Positions 46,801 through 61,262 of a stretch of 64,000 bases of DNA are shown here, one piece after another; position 1 is the stretch's first letter, and the number at the start of each line of letters is the position of its first letter. The stretch spans positions 434,001-498,000 of the forward strand of contig VZRG01000445.1 in NCBI GenBank assembly GCA_013397435.1, in the 5' to 3' direction. The translations under genes and the position numbers were made by a program. A model generated the notes under the pieces. The model saw nothing but the letters and a program-made list of their open reading frames with translations. It was not told the origin of the DNA and did not search any database. This stretch comes from Erythrocercus mccallii. Its lineage: Eukaryota; Chordata; Aves; Passeriformes; Dicruridae.

Positions 46801-49092
46801 ACAAGACTTAAGTATTAGTCCTACTAATATCTAGGCCAATCTTTCTTTCCTTCATGACTCAGCGGAGGCACCAGAACTTAGCACAGGCTAGTTAGATGCT
46901 CATAGTAAAATCTGATCTATTACTAAAATCTAATTCTCTCATCCGCACCAAGCACGGAACAGATCTTAATCCTTTCTCTTTGCAGTAATTTTGTTCTGTA
47001 TTCCAAGACACACTTATGTGCTCTTTCTTTCCCAACCTTATACTAGATTAAGGAAACTAAGATATTGCGGTGATTTCCTTTACAGGTCAGGTTTTCTGAG
47101 CACAGGTTCAATCTTGTATTGCCTTGAAATTACTCAAATCATTACACTTATAATGAAATACATCCATAAATCCCCAAAACAGCTACCAAGATGCTTCTTA
47201 AAGATAAACACAGCTTAAAATACAAAGTACTTGAAATTCGATCTAGCAAGGAGCTCATATATTGTACTTTAATGCTTTGCAAACTGAAGGAAGGCATCTG
47301 AAATGCCAATGTGAAAGAACTCTGAAATAACTTCATTTATATGAAGTTGCCTTTTTAAGACACTGTAGTACTTTTTGCCACCTCTATACAAAATAGCTTT
47401 TACTTTAAATACCACAATTTTTTATGATGTCAGCCAGGATGGCTGGGCCAAGCAGGGTCCCTTCTTGCTTACCAGGATGACTGAAATGTCACCTAAGTGG
47501 TGCAGGACATGGACTTCATGAATTACAAAGGCACTTGCCTCTTGTGATACCCGACAGACCACATACATCTGAGAAGGGAAATACCTTTAAAAAGCCCCAT
47601 GGTGTTAGAAAGTGCAGCACCAGACAAACGAAGCTATTTCGCCCAAGTTTGTTTTGGCAGGTTTTCAACTCTCTAGTCTATCCTTGCCTTGTATTCACAC
47701 ACAAGACTTGGAACAATTCCATTTATCAAGTCTACCTAGATGGAGCATTAAGTTGGCCTCTAAAATAAGACAGGGACAAAAGGGGAAAGTAACAGAATTC
47801 AATACTGTTAACAATTTTCTCACTATAGTTTTATGTATGCAGGACAAAAAATGTAAGGTAGACGAGGGGAAAAAATGAAATCTGTAGATACAAATGACTA
47901 CTTTCAAGCCATGATACATGGCATAACACAATGTTAGTCAAATATGAAAACCTACTTTTGTGAAAAAACTTAGCATAATATCTCAGAATAATTTACAATT
48001 CAGCTAGAAAAGGGATATATACTTATTTACATAGTCTGAATCAGACAGTTGTTAGTGCTTCATGTAAGACTGATGAGCTTCCAGTTATGTACATTATATT
48101 TTTATATATTAATAGAATGACTATAATTACACACATATCATATATCCAGCATACATCTGCTAATGGAATATAAAATTACTCTGTGTTCCAAGTAAAAGCT
48201 ACAATTCACCTTACACTGTCTTTCAAGGGAAGCTACATTTTTACAATTCCAACACTCTCATTAGATACTACTAGGAAAGAGTTACTAAATATGTACATTT
48301 GGGCATCTAATCACATAAGAAAAGCTTTCCAATTGCTGAACTTCTATAGCAACTTTAAGAAAAATGAAAAAATTTTTGCTAGCCACCATCATGCATTGAA
48401 CTTGGAAAATGAAAGCAACATCCCTACCCTATTTTGGAATTTAACTTGGACAAAATTCAGCTTCCACTTTATTCTCAGGAGTTTCAGCAAACCATAGGCA
48501 GGTTATGATCAGGTTTAATTAAGTTAACGGATTATGAAAAATCACACAAATCCTTTTTACTAGAGCCTGCGTTTGGCTTCTAAAATCCGGTTTAGTTTGG
48601 CAGACAGTTACACCTACCAAATGGGAAAAGCAAGAATAAAAAAGCAATGAGAAAACAATGCCACTGGAATGACATCTAATATCTTAAAAACTGTGTCCAC
48701 TAATAAATATATCTTGCAATAATATCAATGGTGTAATTTACAAACCTTTAAGGAAGAAATTGTATTCTTATAATCATGAAATTCCCAAAACAACTTTGCT
48801 GAGCATTTTAAAGTACTACTGCAAGATACATGCCATCCTTCCTGCCGTATTCTCAGCCTGTTACATAGCTATCAAAGAGAGCACCTGCTCTAAGTCAGTC
48901 TTGTGCTCCAAGCTTTTGAAGACTAATACAATTTAAGTCAGAGCCTTGATTCAGAGTATCAAACTGATGGATACCTGCTTATTCAAGTTATTTATAAGTT
49001 TTTACATATAGAACAAACCAAAGTATAGATAAATAAGTCATTAATAACACAACTTAACATACACCATTTAAAGAAACAAAAAAACCCCTCAC
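37881..49092. other. non-coding unique sequence
   Basis: Eleven kilobases without a recognised gene or mobile element. Long frames (40089-40532 plus, 40991-41284 plus, 42007-42318 minus, 43456-43758 plus) have no motif support. One short plus-strand exon-like word (42264-42308) has a good acceptor and a GTACCT donor but is only 45 bp. Confidence 0.5.
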
Positions 49093-49297
49093 CATTTTAC
49101 ATCTTTGTTGTAACAGTTTGACTTCATGGCAGGCAGCCATCCTGCATCATTTGTGGGTGAGGAAATGGACTGAAATGATAAATGACAGGAGTGGTTTCTA
49201 AGACTTAAAAGTTCCTTGATTCTTCCCAGAACAGTGCCTTTTTTCAGTGGAGATGTCATTACATCAGAAGTTTCTACTGGAGGGTTCATAACTTTTA
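49093..49297 (-). CDS. candidate internal coding exon, protein not recognised
   Basis: The 205-bp segment is open for 67 codons in one frame (two leading and two trailing bases), the longest of the exon candidates. On the minus strand the acceptor is an extended T-rich tract ending TTGATAG and the donor is AAAATG|GTGAGG. The product has MNPPVETSDVMTSPLKKGTV, then KELLSLRNHSCHLSFQS and a Cys/Asn/Lys end. The same frame stays open into the intron, giving a false hydrophobic segment from the T-tract. No domain recognised. Expected mate exons were not found nearby. Confidence 0.33.
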
Positions 49298-52200
49298 CTA
49301 TCAATATAAAAAAAATAAACAAAACAAAACCTATTGTCAGGAAGCTTAAGTTCATGACTGGATTCTGTACTTCATGGAAAAGTTTCAAGATCTGCAGATC
49401 AACGAGTTGACATTCACAGTACATTACTTCAGCTCTGTAACCACTTTGGCAAGGAGTCAATCCTTGTACAGTCATCAAGAAGTACAGACAATAATTCTTA
49501 CCCTTTCCCTTCTAGGTCCACACTATGTGCTTAATTAATGACTGACAAGTTTCTCCAGTAACATAAATTGACATATTTAGCAGGGAAGCCATGGAAAATT
49601 GTTTGCCTATCAGTAGAAATTAAACATAGGATTTGTACAAAGATTAGACTTATGAAAGATGGGACAGATAATTTGTAGCAAAACAACACACCAGTAACTT
49701 CCCACCACAGGAGGCCTTCTGCAAAAGCTTTAGTATCTCCACAAGTCTCATCTTGGACAACAGTGAGTAGTAGCAAAGTCTCAGTAACACACAGTATTGC
49801 AAGACTGGAAGCAGATGCTTTTCCCTGTGTTAGCAGGAGGAACAGAACACATTTTCAACACCTGAACTCATCTACTTCTGATGTAGCCAAAGTTTCTCAC
49901 CCCGAACAAGTAAAAATTAAGCTACTCAGCTACAGCTTTACTTCTCAAAACAATTTAAACAGACATTTAAATTATCCAAGACAAAAGTTTAACTGCTCTG
50001 AATAATTTATTAAGCTTCAGAGCAAAGCAGAAGGCAGATCAAGATGATCACTGATGGCATTCTATATTAGATTTATGATGCTAAAACCCTTTTACGCTTA
50101 TAGAAAAAAACAGATAAGATTTTTATTTCCTTCTCCCCATGCACAATATTTGGTGAAGAATAGTTATGATTGTTACTCCAGCAATCAAGCCCATTTTTCT
50201 ACTTGTGGAAGTAAATTAACTCATTTATGACTGCCATTTCTCACTAAGGAATTTCTTTCTGAAAAACTGTACAATACAGGATATTATTTCACTTAAGGTG
50301 AGACTATCAAAATACAAAGCCTGCAGCTCCAGGGAAAAAAAAGAAAAACAGACAAACAAACAAACAAAAACAAATGGAAAACCAAACACCTGGAAAAGGA
50401 AAAGAACCCGCCACTTTTTTTTTTTTTTGGCTGAAACAGCATTCAAATCCTCTTTGCTGTTGCACAAAGTTCTGCCAAGCAATTCCATTTCATTTTCATC
50501 TCCTGCAGGCAGTACTCCTTTCATCCATGTTTTCCATTTGAAAATGGACTAGGTATAGCCAGTAAGTGAGGATTTTTATTTTTTTTTTCGAGAAAGCCAT
50601 CAGCCACTACTTTACACATCCAACCCTCACAGCATCTGAGAGAGCTGGCATCAAAGCCTTCAGGATTACTGATGATTCCTCCTGCTGGCCAGCTGAAACC
50701 CAGCAGAACAACAGAACTGAGCATTGTCCTAAACCAGTCCTCTCAGCCAAGGTCAACAGACAGTAGGTCTCCAAACCCAACCTTCACACTCTCCAAAACT
50801 GAAGACTCCAGAGCTCTGCTTGGTCTCAGTCAAAGAATTTTTGACTACACTAAATGAAGCATATATACAACTATGAGGGCTCCAGAGAAATTAGTGACTC
50901 GTTTGCCTTTAGCCCTATGAATGCAAACTGCCATGAATGCCCTATGGTTCTGCAGTCAACCATGGCTTAGCAAAGTCACCTGTCTAGCTATCATGAAAAA
51001 AAATAAGGTTTTCAACTCCAGCCCAGACAAGCAATGCAACAGAACAGGGCTGTGAATACTAAGTGGCTTCTGCCTCCCACACGACCAACAGTCCCTCTCA
51101 CCCTCAACATGTAAACCTCAGTGCAGCCGTACTTTATACATCCTCGGAGAGGATTAATTTAACTTTGATTTCCTCTCTGTGTTTGCTTTGGAAGTTTGCA
51201 GCTTGAGCAATATATATATGACCAAAGTTTGGCAGGAAGAAGCCTGTAACTATGATGTATATCATTTCAGCCTGGTGAGCATTTTCAGAAAAATAAGTTG
51301 GCAGTGAGGACAGCTTCATCTCACATTCAGAAAGTGGAAGACTGGTGTAGGAATAAGGAAAGGCAAGACATTTCCATGGGGTAGATTTAAGATGGATGGA
51401 GTCTGATATAATGTATCTGACTGAGGGAACACAGTGCTCAGCAGAACAAGCTTTGATCGTGACAGAGGAGGTGGCAGGCATACATACAGATCTTTAAAGG
51501 CCTTTCCATCATCCAGGTTTCTAGTCTGTTGGTTACTGGTACCTTCCAAAGCTTGCCAGAGAGCGATAAAACCAGAGGTATTATTGCCACAGGGTAGCAC
51601 ACAGAAAACTAAGAATTTTGCTGGACCAGTTTGCATGTTTGAGCATAATGAAAGATTGATAAAAACAGTAAGTATTTTCTATAATACTTTCCAATGAGAG
51701 GAATAGTAATGAACTCTGAACAGTACCATTTTCAATTTAAGTGTCAGTTAAACATTAAAAACTTCAGTCTCAACTTTTATTCCAACAGCTGTCCATCACA
51801 AAAGTTAAAAGCATGTATAAGATGTTATTCTAGATACACAATGTTCTATTCCATGTAATCATAAAGTCATGCTTCTATCATAATACCTCCCAACCTATAA
51901 CACATTCTATGCACAAATAGAAAATAGCTTCTATTGCATTCCAACTAAATACAAGGATTTTTTTAGCTTATTCATGCTGTTTCTAAATAGCTGAAATGCA
52001 TTTGCTCAGCTGAGTTCTCTGCTACCTCCCTGCAGTCATAAGCTCCAATTTATGAATGAAAAAGGCATTATTGCCTGGAGCAAAATAATCCATCCATCCT
52101 GAATACAGAAGTTACTTCAGGGATTTTCTAGCACACAAGGGTTTTCCACTGTGTACAAACTCAAAATTATCCAACATCACAACCTATTACTGTTTCAATA

Positions 52201-55200
52201 GTGTACTAGTCTTGTAGCATTTAGATTTTCATGCACCTAGAATTGATAGGGTTCCTTTTATCGAACCTCTCTATCAGTCTGTCAAGATTATATTGTTGCT
52301 TCCACCAGAAGATTTCTGTAAAGAGACACAAGTGCTGGAATGCAATGGCCTACATTTTCCTTAATGTCTTTTTATCACTGCTTAGCAGTGTGTTATCCCT
52401 ACAGATGAAACCTAAACCTACCTTTTTAATGTTATACACCATAGAAGCTTTATTTTCAACTTTGGCTTTACTATCTTTGCTATCTCTTAACATCACTGCT
52501 CCTTTTTTCCCAATCTAAATTCAGGGCCTTTAGTTTGAGCAGTCCCTTCCCTCCCCAAAATCCAGTTTGGTATTTCTGTGATACAGAACCAAAATAACTT
52601 GTGCAGAAGTTGCCAAAAAAATTAAAACATAGTCCATTCAGATTCAGTCACAAGCTCAATACCAGAGCTAAGTATGACTGTTCCATTAAAACTAAAATGT
52701 TAGATACAGATGAATAGGAGTTACCAGGTTCAACTCCACACTCAAAAGTTCACCAAAGAAAAAGAAAAGGAATAAAACATGTTTAAAATCAGTATCACTT
52801 TCCTACAGTATTTCACCCAGGCCCAAGGTTCAGCATGCAATGTTCAAATACCAAGAATAAGACCATGAATTTCAACACCTATATATAAGCTTTTATTTTT
52901 TACTTTTAAGCCTTTGCCATCAAGTGATTCATGGCTTGAGTATGGCTATCTGAAGGCTATCATACTCTGCATGTGTAAGACAACATCATTTACAAGACGG
53001 TGCAACATAGTTTAACACCTGTTTTTCCCTGGCCTTGTTCTGTCAGCCTACAATTCTTTCCTCAAGGAAAAAGAGAAAATGATGATTTTTCAACTACTTC
53101 AAGATGTTAAATGGCAATGGCTCTGACCAGGATACCTGAAGCTTCAAAAGCTCCAGCTAACTTGTACATCCACATTAAGCAGAATCAAATTAAGTGCATC
53201 TGGCATGGTAAGCAAAAGCATGTCACACTTCCAGAGCTCTGTACAGGATGCCTTGACAAACTGGGGGCAGGAGTGTCCTTCATTTGGATCAAATTAACAC
53301 AGACACAATGTACAAATGAGGACTTTAAACCAACATGTCAATAAAACAGCACAGGAGCGTAACCACTTCCAAGCCCAGCAGAAGATCTAATTTTGAGCTG
53401 AACACACCATTACCAGACCACAGAGCTTGCCCACAAAACTGGGTCAGAATTGAAAAGATCACAGTCAAATGAAAAGCAAATTTTTTTCCGTTGATATTTG
53501 AACCACACTAGTATTAAAGAATACTCAAAGTCAGAAGGCAATTGATGTTACTTGTTTAATTTTCAAGAAGCAACCAAGGCAACAAAATCTTTCTAGATTT
53601 TGAGTAAACACACACACACCACAAACTACTGCAACACAGTGTTAATGAGGTGAGGACTGATGATGTGTTCATAGTTTAGCATCCTCCCATGCCAAATTTC
53701 TTGCAAATTCCAATACATGCACAGATGGGAAGAGTTGAAGCTCATCCAAATCTTGAATTTAGTTTCCTGGACACTAGTAAATGAACACAAATAGAAATAA
53801 ATAACCCTCCAACATGTAAATAGCACCCTAGCACCTAAAATACACACATTTTTCTTGCTACAGAGAAATGTGTCAAGACACAAATGGAGACCAGTATCAC
53901 TGACAGCCATGAATTTCATATCAAAGATGACCTTGTCCTCAGGTTAAAAGGAGCTGACAAACACACCTTAGATTTTCGCTTAAGTTTCAACTATATTCTT
54001 TTCCTAGAGGCTTTGTGTAATGATTTATCACTAGCTCCAGCTTATCTCACTATTACAGTGTGAGTCTTTTTAAGAACAGCTCAAGCTGTTTCCCATGAGC
54101 AACTTCTGGATGGGACATATCCATAGGTTCAAGGAAGTTCCGACATCAGCTGATCTCCTTCAAAGCTTTGAAGAAATATGGCCTCTCTTAGGACTTGAAA
54201 TTAGAGACAATTACTTTTGAATTTAGCATAAAAGTATAATTCAATCTGAGACAATAAGCAACATTTTCAGACTGGTATGTCAACTATTTTTTAGAACCAC
54301 ACTCGCAATCCCAAGATAAATATCATTAAGTTTTCCACAGAGTTTATGATTTATCTTTTGGATTAAGGAAATCTATCTGGTTACCCAAGTAACATCAGAT
54401 TCCAAAGATTAGCTGTGATTACATTTGCTGTTAGCTAAATCATCTACTACAAAATGCTTGTTTCTCTGGCATGCACTGGCTAACCATTCAAGCAAAAAGT
54501 CACAATTTCCACAAAGAGGCCCAAAGGAAACACTTTGTCCTTTCTGCAGTATCTGAGCCTGCTAACTTTATAAGCATAATATATCATATTGAGCAATAGA
54601 CAGACTACAAAGGTTTGGCCACTCCTTCTTTTAACCATATTCTTTTTTTTATGATTTTGCAGATACTGTTTTTCAGTTTCTTTTACCTAGTTATATGCTT
54701 GCAGTTCCAACTATATTCCTTTTTTTCTCCTATTAGGCAAATAGTTAAGTTTTTGTTTAGTTATGGTTTTATTATTTGTCCTTCAAAAGCAATACAGAAT
54801 ATCAATATTTAAACATGGTTGGTTCCATTTAGATTAAGGAAATATTCAACAGTATAAGTTCATGGCATATTATCCTTTGACACTTATCTTATTTCCAAGA
54901 TATATGAGGAAAGATCTTTCTCTCAGACAAGGGTATATAAGGAGTTGATCTAATATTTTGTGTTCTGATTTCTATGAAATTTGCAGGTTTAAAATTTAAG
55001 CAGTACTGCAGCAATTACAGTCCTGAGTTAAAGCACAAATTAAGGATAATAAGTTATTTTAATAGTCTGGGTATTAATATCAAATTCAAGCAGCTACCTC
55101 TGTCATTCTTTTGCTTTAGGGCTCTGTTCATATGAAAACTGGAATAACCAATAACAGAAATCAGGACATGAAATAAATTACATCAGTTCTGAGCCTTGTT

Positions 55201-58200
55201 TTTTCAATTCACAGCATTTGCCGTCTAACTGAAAATGGACATCTATCAATAATCATGACGGTTTCTCACAACCAAATCCCATGTTTGCTTCAGAATCCTA
55301 ACAGTCTCCTTATGAACAATATTTTAAAAACAACTAGTATCATCACAGCAACAAAAAAGCCTAGTAGGTGGGGATATTTTGTGTGTGGTTTTGGGCACTT
55401 TTTTTGCCATATACAAGCACACATTCTAAACAGAATTGAAAATACGTAAAAGCATTAACACATCGAGGTGAGAAGACACCAATTCTCCTTCATTCCACAC
55501 AGCTATTTAATATGATTGGTAAAATCTGAACCCAGTGACTAAATGGCAGTACTATTTTATTTTGAATTGGATACACTTTCATTGGGAGTAACATTCTCAG
55601 CACAGTCCAGCAAAAATTCATGTTCCACTAAATGCTATGGGATTAATTAGACAGTGGCAGAAGTGATCTTTATGAAACATTGATAGAAGCAGATTTATCA
55701 TTCATCTAATGCCATTTGAGAAGAAAAAATATTCCTCAATAGCTTTTTCTTTTCCAAAAACAAATTTGTTAAGTCTGCTAAATTATCAGCACCAATTGAT
55801 ACCCACTGATGTCAGCTTTTTTTACTGGAACATGACAAAGCATATTCAGAATATTGTGAATTTTTTCCAGATCCAGCATAATCTCCAATTAAAACCAGGC
55901 ATATCAGCTTCTTAATCAGAGTCACATGTTTTAGATGGCAAAAGCATGGCATATTTCTTTCAAGAGGCAAACCCAAGGCTGAACAGAAAATCTCTAACAA
56001 CTGAATCTGAGGTACAAGGACATTAAAAGAAATTTGACAAAGTTAACTGTACAGGAACAACAAAGGGGAAATACATTCACAGCTAAAGTCAGATTGAGCT
56101 GTAATTTTGCCCCCGATTACAAGTTATTAAAGTCTAGTTTTTAAAGTGAAAGAAAAGCAAGAATAAGAGAGCATTTTCAGAAAGATTTCACGCTAATGGT
56201 TTATTTCAGGCTACAATAAAGAAAGGTCAATAGTTTCCCAAGATCGAGCTCACGAAATGAAGTCCAACTGTAATTTTATCTTTTAGACTACACCTGTGCC
56301 TGTTCTATACGGAAAACTACCATAGAAGTCTTCTTTGACCAAGGTAAATGACTTCTCTGAACAGGGAATGTTTGTAACCTTCTGGGTGCCACATTAAATT
56401 TTTATTGCTCAAATGGAAGCTTAAACTCCCCCTGACAAGGCTGACAAATGTTTATCTTACGGGGTGGAGGTGGGAAATGTGGGCATACTTAATAAACAAA
56501 GAAATAATCAATGTTTACATATGCCTGCATGGCTATATAAATATTCATATTAAGCAAGCATCACAGCTGGAAGAAAGAATTTAATCCTACTGCCCACATC
56601 CTTGAGATTTCTTACTGTTTGTCTTTTAGAGATTCCCACACAGCATTATTTACCTACAATGAACAAGGTAAACTTCCAACAAACAATACCTCACAGTTCT
56701 GCAAAATTTCACTCTCTTTGATATACAAGATGGAAATGAGAAAGCGATACAAGATGTTAGGGAAAACTAAGAGCACTATGGATTAGATTAGGCATTGGTA
56801 AACCCCAAAACATAGTTATGATAACTGTGATAAAAATTTACAACGGAGATTTATGATGTATCCAAGTCACTGCAAGCAGCACGCCAGGTTACAGTCACCC
56901 AGTAAAGCCATCAAGCTTCTTCCCACCCACACATTCACATGTCCAAGGCAGGACAAACATGCCACGAGTAGGTGACATGCCTATGAAAAGTCTCCATACT
57001 TCACTTTCTGGGAGGGTAACTTCAAACTAGTTGATCTAAGTTGACTACAGGATCTTGCAAACAAGCATTTATAATGCATGTCTAAAGAGATCCTGCCTGC
57101 CTTCTGGCAAACCTGTGTACACCCAAGTAGACAGAGTAAGGAAATAAACTCCTAGCCCAGTATAGACAACAGGTTGCTATGGGCACTTGTTTTTTCTCTA
57201 TTAAAAAAAAATATTTCAACTGTTAATACCACAATTTTACTTTGAGGTTCTCGAGTTACAAACTCCCAGACTGATCATCACAGCTCAAGATGAAAACTAT
57301 CCTTAAACAGGAAAGAAGTATTACAATGATCAGTTATGACCACACACACCACCACACCACAAGTTTTGTGTTCAGGTGTGGCTGATTAAGGCCAGAGGAA
57401 CATGTAAATGGCAAATCATCAGATCATATTGACCTTCACAACTTCTCCTTATACTTCCAGCCCAGTCTGATATAACCAGTGATGATCCAGCAGTCAGAAT
57501 TAACAGCACAGGAATTATCATTATCCACTCTTGAACTGCTATTTTCATCAGCCAATCCCAGTATATAGTTCTCAAGGGAAATCTGGGAATGCTGGCAGAA
57601 ACAATGAGATGCCAACCTTAAGAAAAACACAGTAGCAGAACTATGGTACAATAGCCAGAAGAGAAATATAGAATGGCTCAGCAACTCTAAGCAGATATTT
57701 CATAAGTATGCTGCTAGTTTTGGCACTGTTGGTGGTATCAGTCTTAAAAATTACACAGTCATTTAACAAGCTGACATTAAAAGATAAGATACAGGAACAT
57801 AAGACAGGATATTTTGTGCAATAAATTTAAATTACAGCATCTTAACAGGGATTGTGAAGTTATAGTCAAAATTTGCTCTTCCAGTTTTATTTCATTATTT
57901 CAATCAAGAACTAGAACTAATCTGAAGGAACTTGCTCATCTCAGTTCATAAATTCTGAAAAACAGATAAACCTGACATTTAAATATGCATTATCAGGTTG
58001 TATATATTCTTCAAGAAGTCTTAGGAGACAGTCTAGCATTCAAGAAGGATGGGGTTTTGACTAACAAATGCTGGGCACTCTTCATATCCTTTGAGATGAC
58101 TTCACTTCTCAAAGAAGGAAACTAGACAGCTATCATAGGCAATAACAGGAAGAACAGTTAAATGTCAGAACCTCCCTGTGATAACAGTATTTAAGTACTT

Positions 58201-60325
58201 TGGTACAGTATTTTACCTAAAGAATTACATTTGGGATCTTGTATTCCTTAAAATCAGATTTACAGGTAATTGAATAAACTGTAATTACTCCTACCAAGCA
58301 TCAGACCTTACTTGGAAAAGCTAATGGCCAGGTTTTTAAATTGGGATCATTTCTCTTTAACTGTACTGTAAGTGCATTTGCTCTGGTGGGTCTCACATAT
58401 CAGGCAGCAGATCAAATAAGACTGCAGTTTCATGTACCTTTCCAATTTGTTCTTGTATTGTTTGGGCAAGTTTTAAACATTCGGCTATAGCATTTCAGTA
58501 CAAATTAGCCAGAATAACATAAGGTTTCAATTTGCAGGTTTAACCTTGCCAATGTCTCAGCTACTTTTGCCTTGTATTTGAACTCTAATTTAAATGCTGA
58601 TTGTAATGGTATTGTTGTAATTAGCAGAACAGTTCTGCAGGAATACTGCCTATTAGATAGCAAAAGCATATCAAGATGTGGTTAAGCACAAAAATAGAGC
58701 TTAAGAGCAAGCTCTATACTACTTTGTACCTTTACATACTGCTTGAGGTGATTACATTTGTGTATGCATTCAGATATGTTGGTTAAAGGAATTTAAGTAG
58801 TGAGCTCTGTTTATTCGGCCAAACTGTTTATAGTTTTGGATTTATTAGCTGTCACGCTTCTCAGAGCCCTCTTACTCCTCCTCAATCTTTTTGGCTTGAA
58901 ATGATTCTGTTCTGGCACATTCTGCAATGCAACATTTCACTTTTCTAGAAAATTCCCCCTGTTAGAAAAGTAACAAAACCCCAGGAAACTTACCTAGTCT
59001 CCAGTTTCACTACCAACTCAAAAAAGCCACAGTTCACTCAAAGCCAGCTGAATCTCTGCCCAGTTCCAAGCAAGCAGGGGCAAATTTAGGCATTGATATC
59101 AACTTCTGACACACTGTGGTGTACAGAAAGCCTGCTTTGACAGAACTTCAACAGTGGAACCAAGAGCCCAAATACCCAATAAGAGGCCGCAAAGGCATGA
59201 GGACAGAAATGAAAAGGAAGAGAACTGCCGTCAAAAGAATAGGAATTATGCATATAATTGCATTGATCCAGAAAGAACACCTACAGGTTTTCATTTCTGA
59301 TACTGGGTTAATAAACTTCTAATGTTAAAGAAAAAATGAAAAGCAAAATGGTAAAGAACTGAAGTGGGAAAAGATTTTTTAACAGGTATCAGACGAAAAA
59401 AAGGGATCTAAAGAGCTCTTTCTCGCAAAGGGATCATCAAAAAAATCTGGGTAAAGAACTGCATGTCTTTTCAGCAATAGTCTTTTGCCACAACACCTAG
59501 CTCAGTGCCCCAAAAAGGCTACACAAACAACTCAAAGGCTTCAATGGAACTCCAATATACCAAACATAGCTACCTACCTATTTATGTCAATACACAGAAA
59601 GGATATCTATTTGCAAACTGCTTCTCTGAGATTTTTATCTTCCTCTGAAAAAAGATCAGGATTGTATTCACCTGAATCTCAGTTTGAGCTGATTCTCTAT
59701 CAGGAACCACTGAAAATACAAAAGGGATTCCATAGCAACAAACCTGCTCCACCTTCCCCAATTTTTTGATATTGTCCATCACAGTCCACAATGCAAGAAC
59801 TTATCCTCTTAAATTCATTGAATAAATTAATAATTACTCAGAGATCCAAAAGATATCATGTTTTGAAAGAATGTGATTATGAAGCCAAAAGACATTAAAA
59901 TAATTACAGCCTCCCTGAAAGTATCCTATAACAAGTACTATGTTCCCTCACTTGTAAGGTGAAATGAGAGGCACACAACCCAAATAAATCTGTGTTCAAG
60001 AAATGTTACTTAATATATTCCCATGTAGAGCAGTGATAAATGTTTTCTGATACTGAGGTCAATTTTTTCTGGAAAAATAACGTTTTCTATATAGAAGCTT
60101 CAGTGGCCAGGTCCCATAAAAAAATGTTGGCCAAACACAGCCTGATCAACCAAGCCATCATCTTGCACAGGCTACAGTAGAACTTTCACATGAGTAATTA
60201 AAGCATTGCATGTTTGCAAAGTGCTGCATTTTCACACAGGTGCTCTCTCAAGATGCTTTAATGGAGGGAATGGCTTCAAATGAATGTAATTGTTCCCACC
60301 AGGCTATAGGCCCTGCTGCTCTGAG
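49298..60325. other. non-coding unique sequence
   Basis: No recognised gene or mobile element except the simple repeats at 50334-50428. Frames at 51134-51697 on both strands overlap one another and lack signals. Confidence 0.5.
50334..50428. repeat. A-rich (CAAA)n tract followed by (T)14
   Basis: An A/C-rich run with CAAA units at about 50351-50375, then 14 consecutive T at 50415-50428. The opposed A-rich and T-rich runs could pair, but no retroposon is recognisable between them. Confidence 0.8.
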
Positions 60326-60424
60326 AGCCATAGAATCATTTGGATTACAAAAGACCCTTGAGATCATCAAGTCCAACTGTAAACTCAGCACTGTCAAGTC
60401 CTACAGAATCACTACAAAACCTAA
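60326..60424 (-). mobile_element. CR1 LINE 3' end fragment
   Basis: The plus strand reads CATAGAATCATTTGGATTAC, then the stretch 'cttgagatcatcaagtccaac' and 'actcagcactgtcaagtcc', the reverse complement of the CR1 3' UTR and tail. It is about 100 bp long. The 72-codon plus frame over it (60210-60428) is not a gene. Confidence 0.9.
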
Positions 60425-61209
60425 ATGAAGCAGGAAGGAGGATACAACTATGAAAGAGGGAGTCCTTCTAGTACACACCTAAACTGCAGAAGAAATACCT
60501 CATGTGCCAAGATGCATACAAACAGCTACTGCCAAAACAAATTCATTTGATCTCCACATCTCAACATAAATTCCAGTGTACTCTAGAATTGTCAGAGTAC
60601 TGCAAAACGGGAAACAAAGTAAAATACTTAGTCTTTGAAGGTCCTTAGAAGTCAACTAAAAGCTAACTTCTTCAAAATACAGCAGCTGGCTTCACGGTGT
60701 TTTTGCAAAACTCAAAATACTAAGATTTAACGAGATATATTCAGAGGTACTTCAGCACTGAGACCTTCTGTTAAAATAGTATTTTACTTCAGACCTAATC
60801 CTTCAATCTGATTTTACAGAAACCGAGAAATAAATTAGAACTTCTACACTGAGCTCACACATGAGCTCCCAATTTAAAGTTGCCTCTGGATTACATCTTA
60901 ATGGTGCTATACATGAAGTGCAAACTGTATTGATTTTTTATTTGAAAAACAGTCAGTCAAGGTAATACAAAGCATCCAGCTTAGACATAACATTCCATGC
61001 TTTGCAGGTAAGTGTTAGGAGAAAATTCCCTGATCAAGGTAAGCCCGTACAAAAACAGTCATTCAGTATAATCTTCTAAATCAAGTTTCAGACAATCTTC
61101 CAGCTGAGACTGTGTCTAGCAAATTGCATTTAAATGGCCCACAAAAATCCATTTAGTCTTTCACTTGCCAGAGAGCAATGGGGGGCAGTAAAAACTCATG
61201 CGATCTCAC
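60425..61209. other. non-coding unique sequence
   Basis: No gene recognised. Two plus-strand donor-like words (GCAG|GTAAGT near 61008 and CAAG|GTAAGC near 61039) have no matching acceptor of quality. Confidence 0.5.
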
Positions 61210-61262
61210 ATTTCTAACTGTAATTGATTGATAGGGTAAAGAATTGCAGACCATGCCTGAGA
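61210..61262 (-). CDS. candidate short internal exon, protein not recognised
   Basis: A very strong minus-strand acceptor (CTTTTACTTCTTTTCCAG) ends before 61262. The 53-bp segment reads SQAWSAILYPINQLQLE in phase 0, then a donor AAT|GTGAGA. It is short, so openness carries little weight. It is on the same strand as the two candidates at 62.2-62.6 kb, but the phases do not join directly, so at least one unseen exon would be required. Confidence 0.2.

Noticed and set aside
49320..49370. Apparent membrane segment in a minus-strand frame
   Set aside because: It is the translation of the T-rich acceptor tract of the 49093-49297 candidate.
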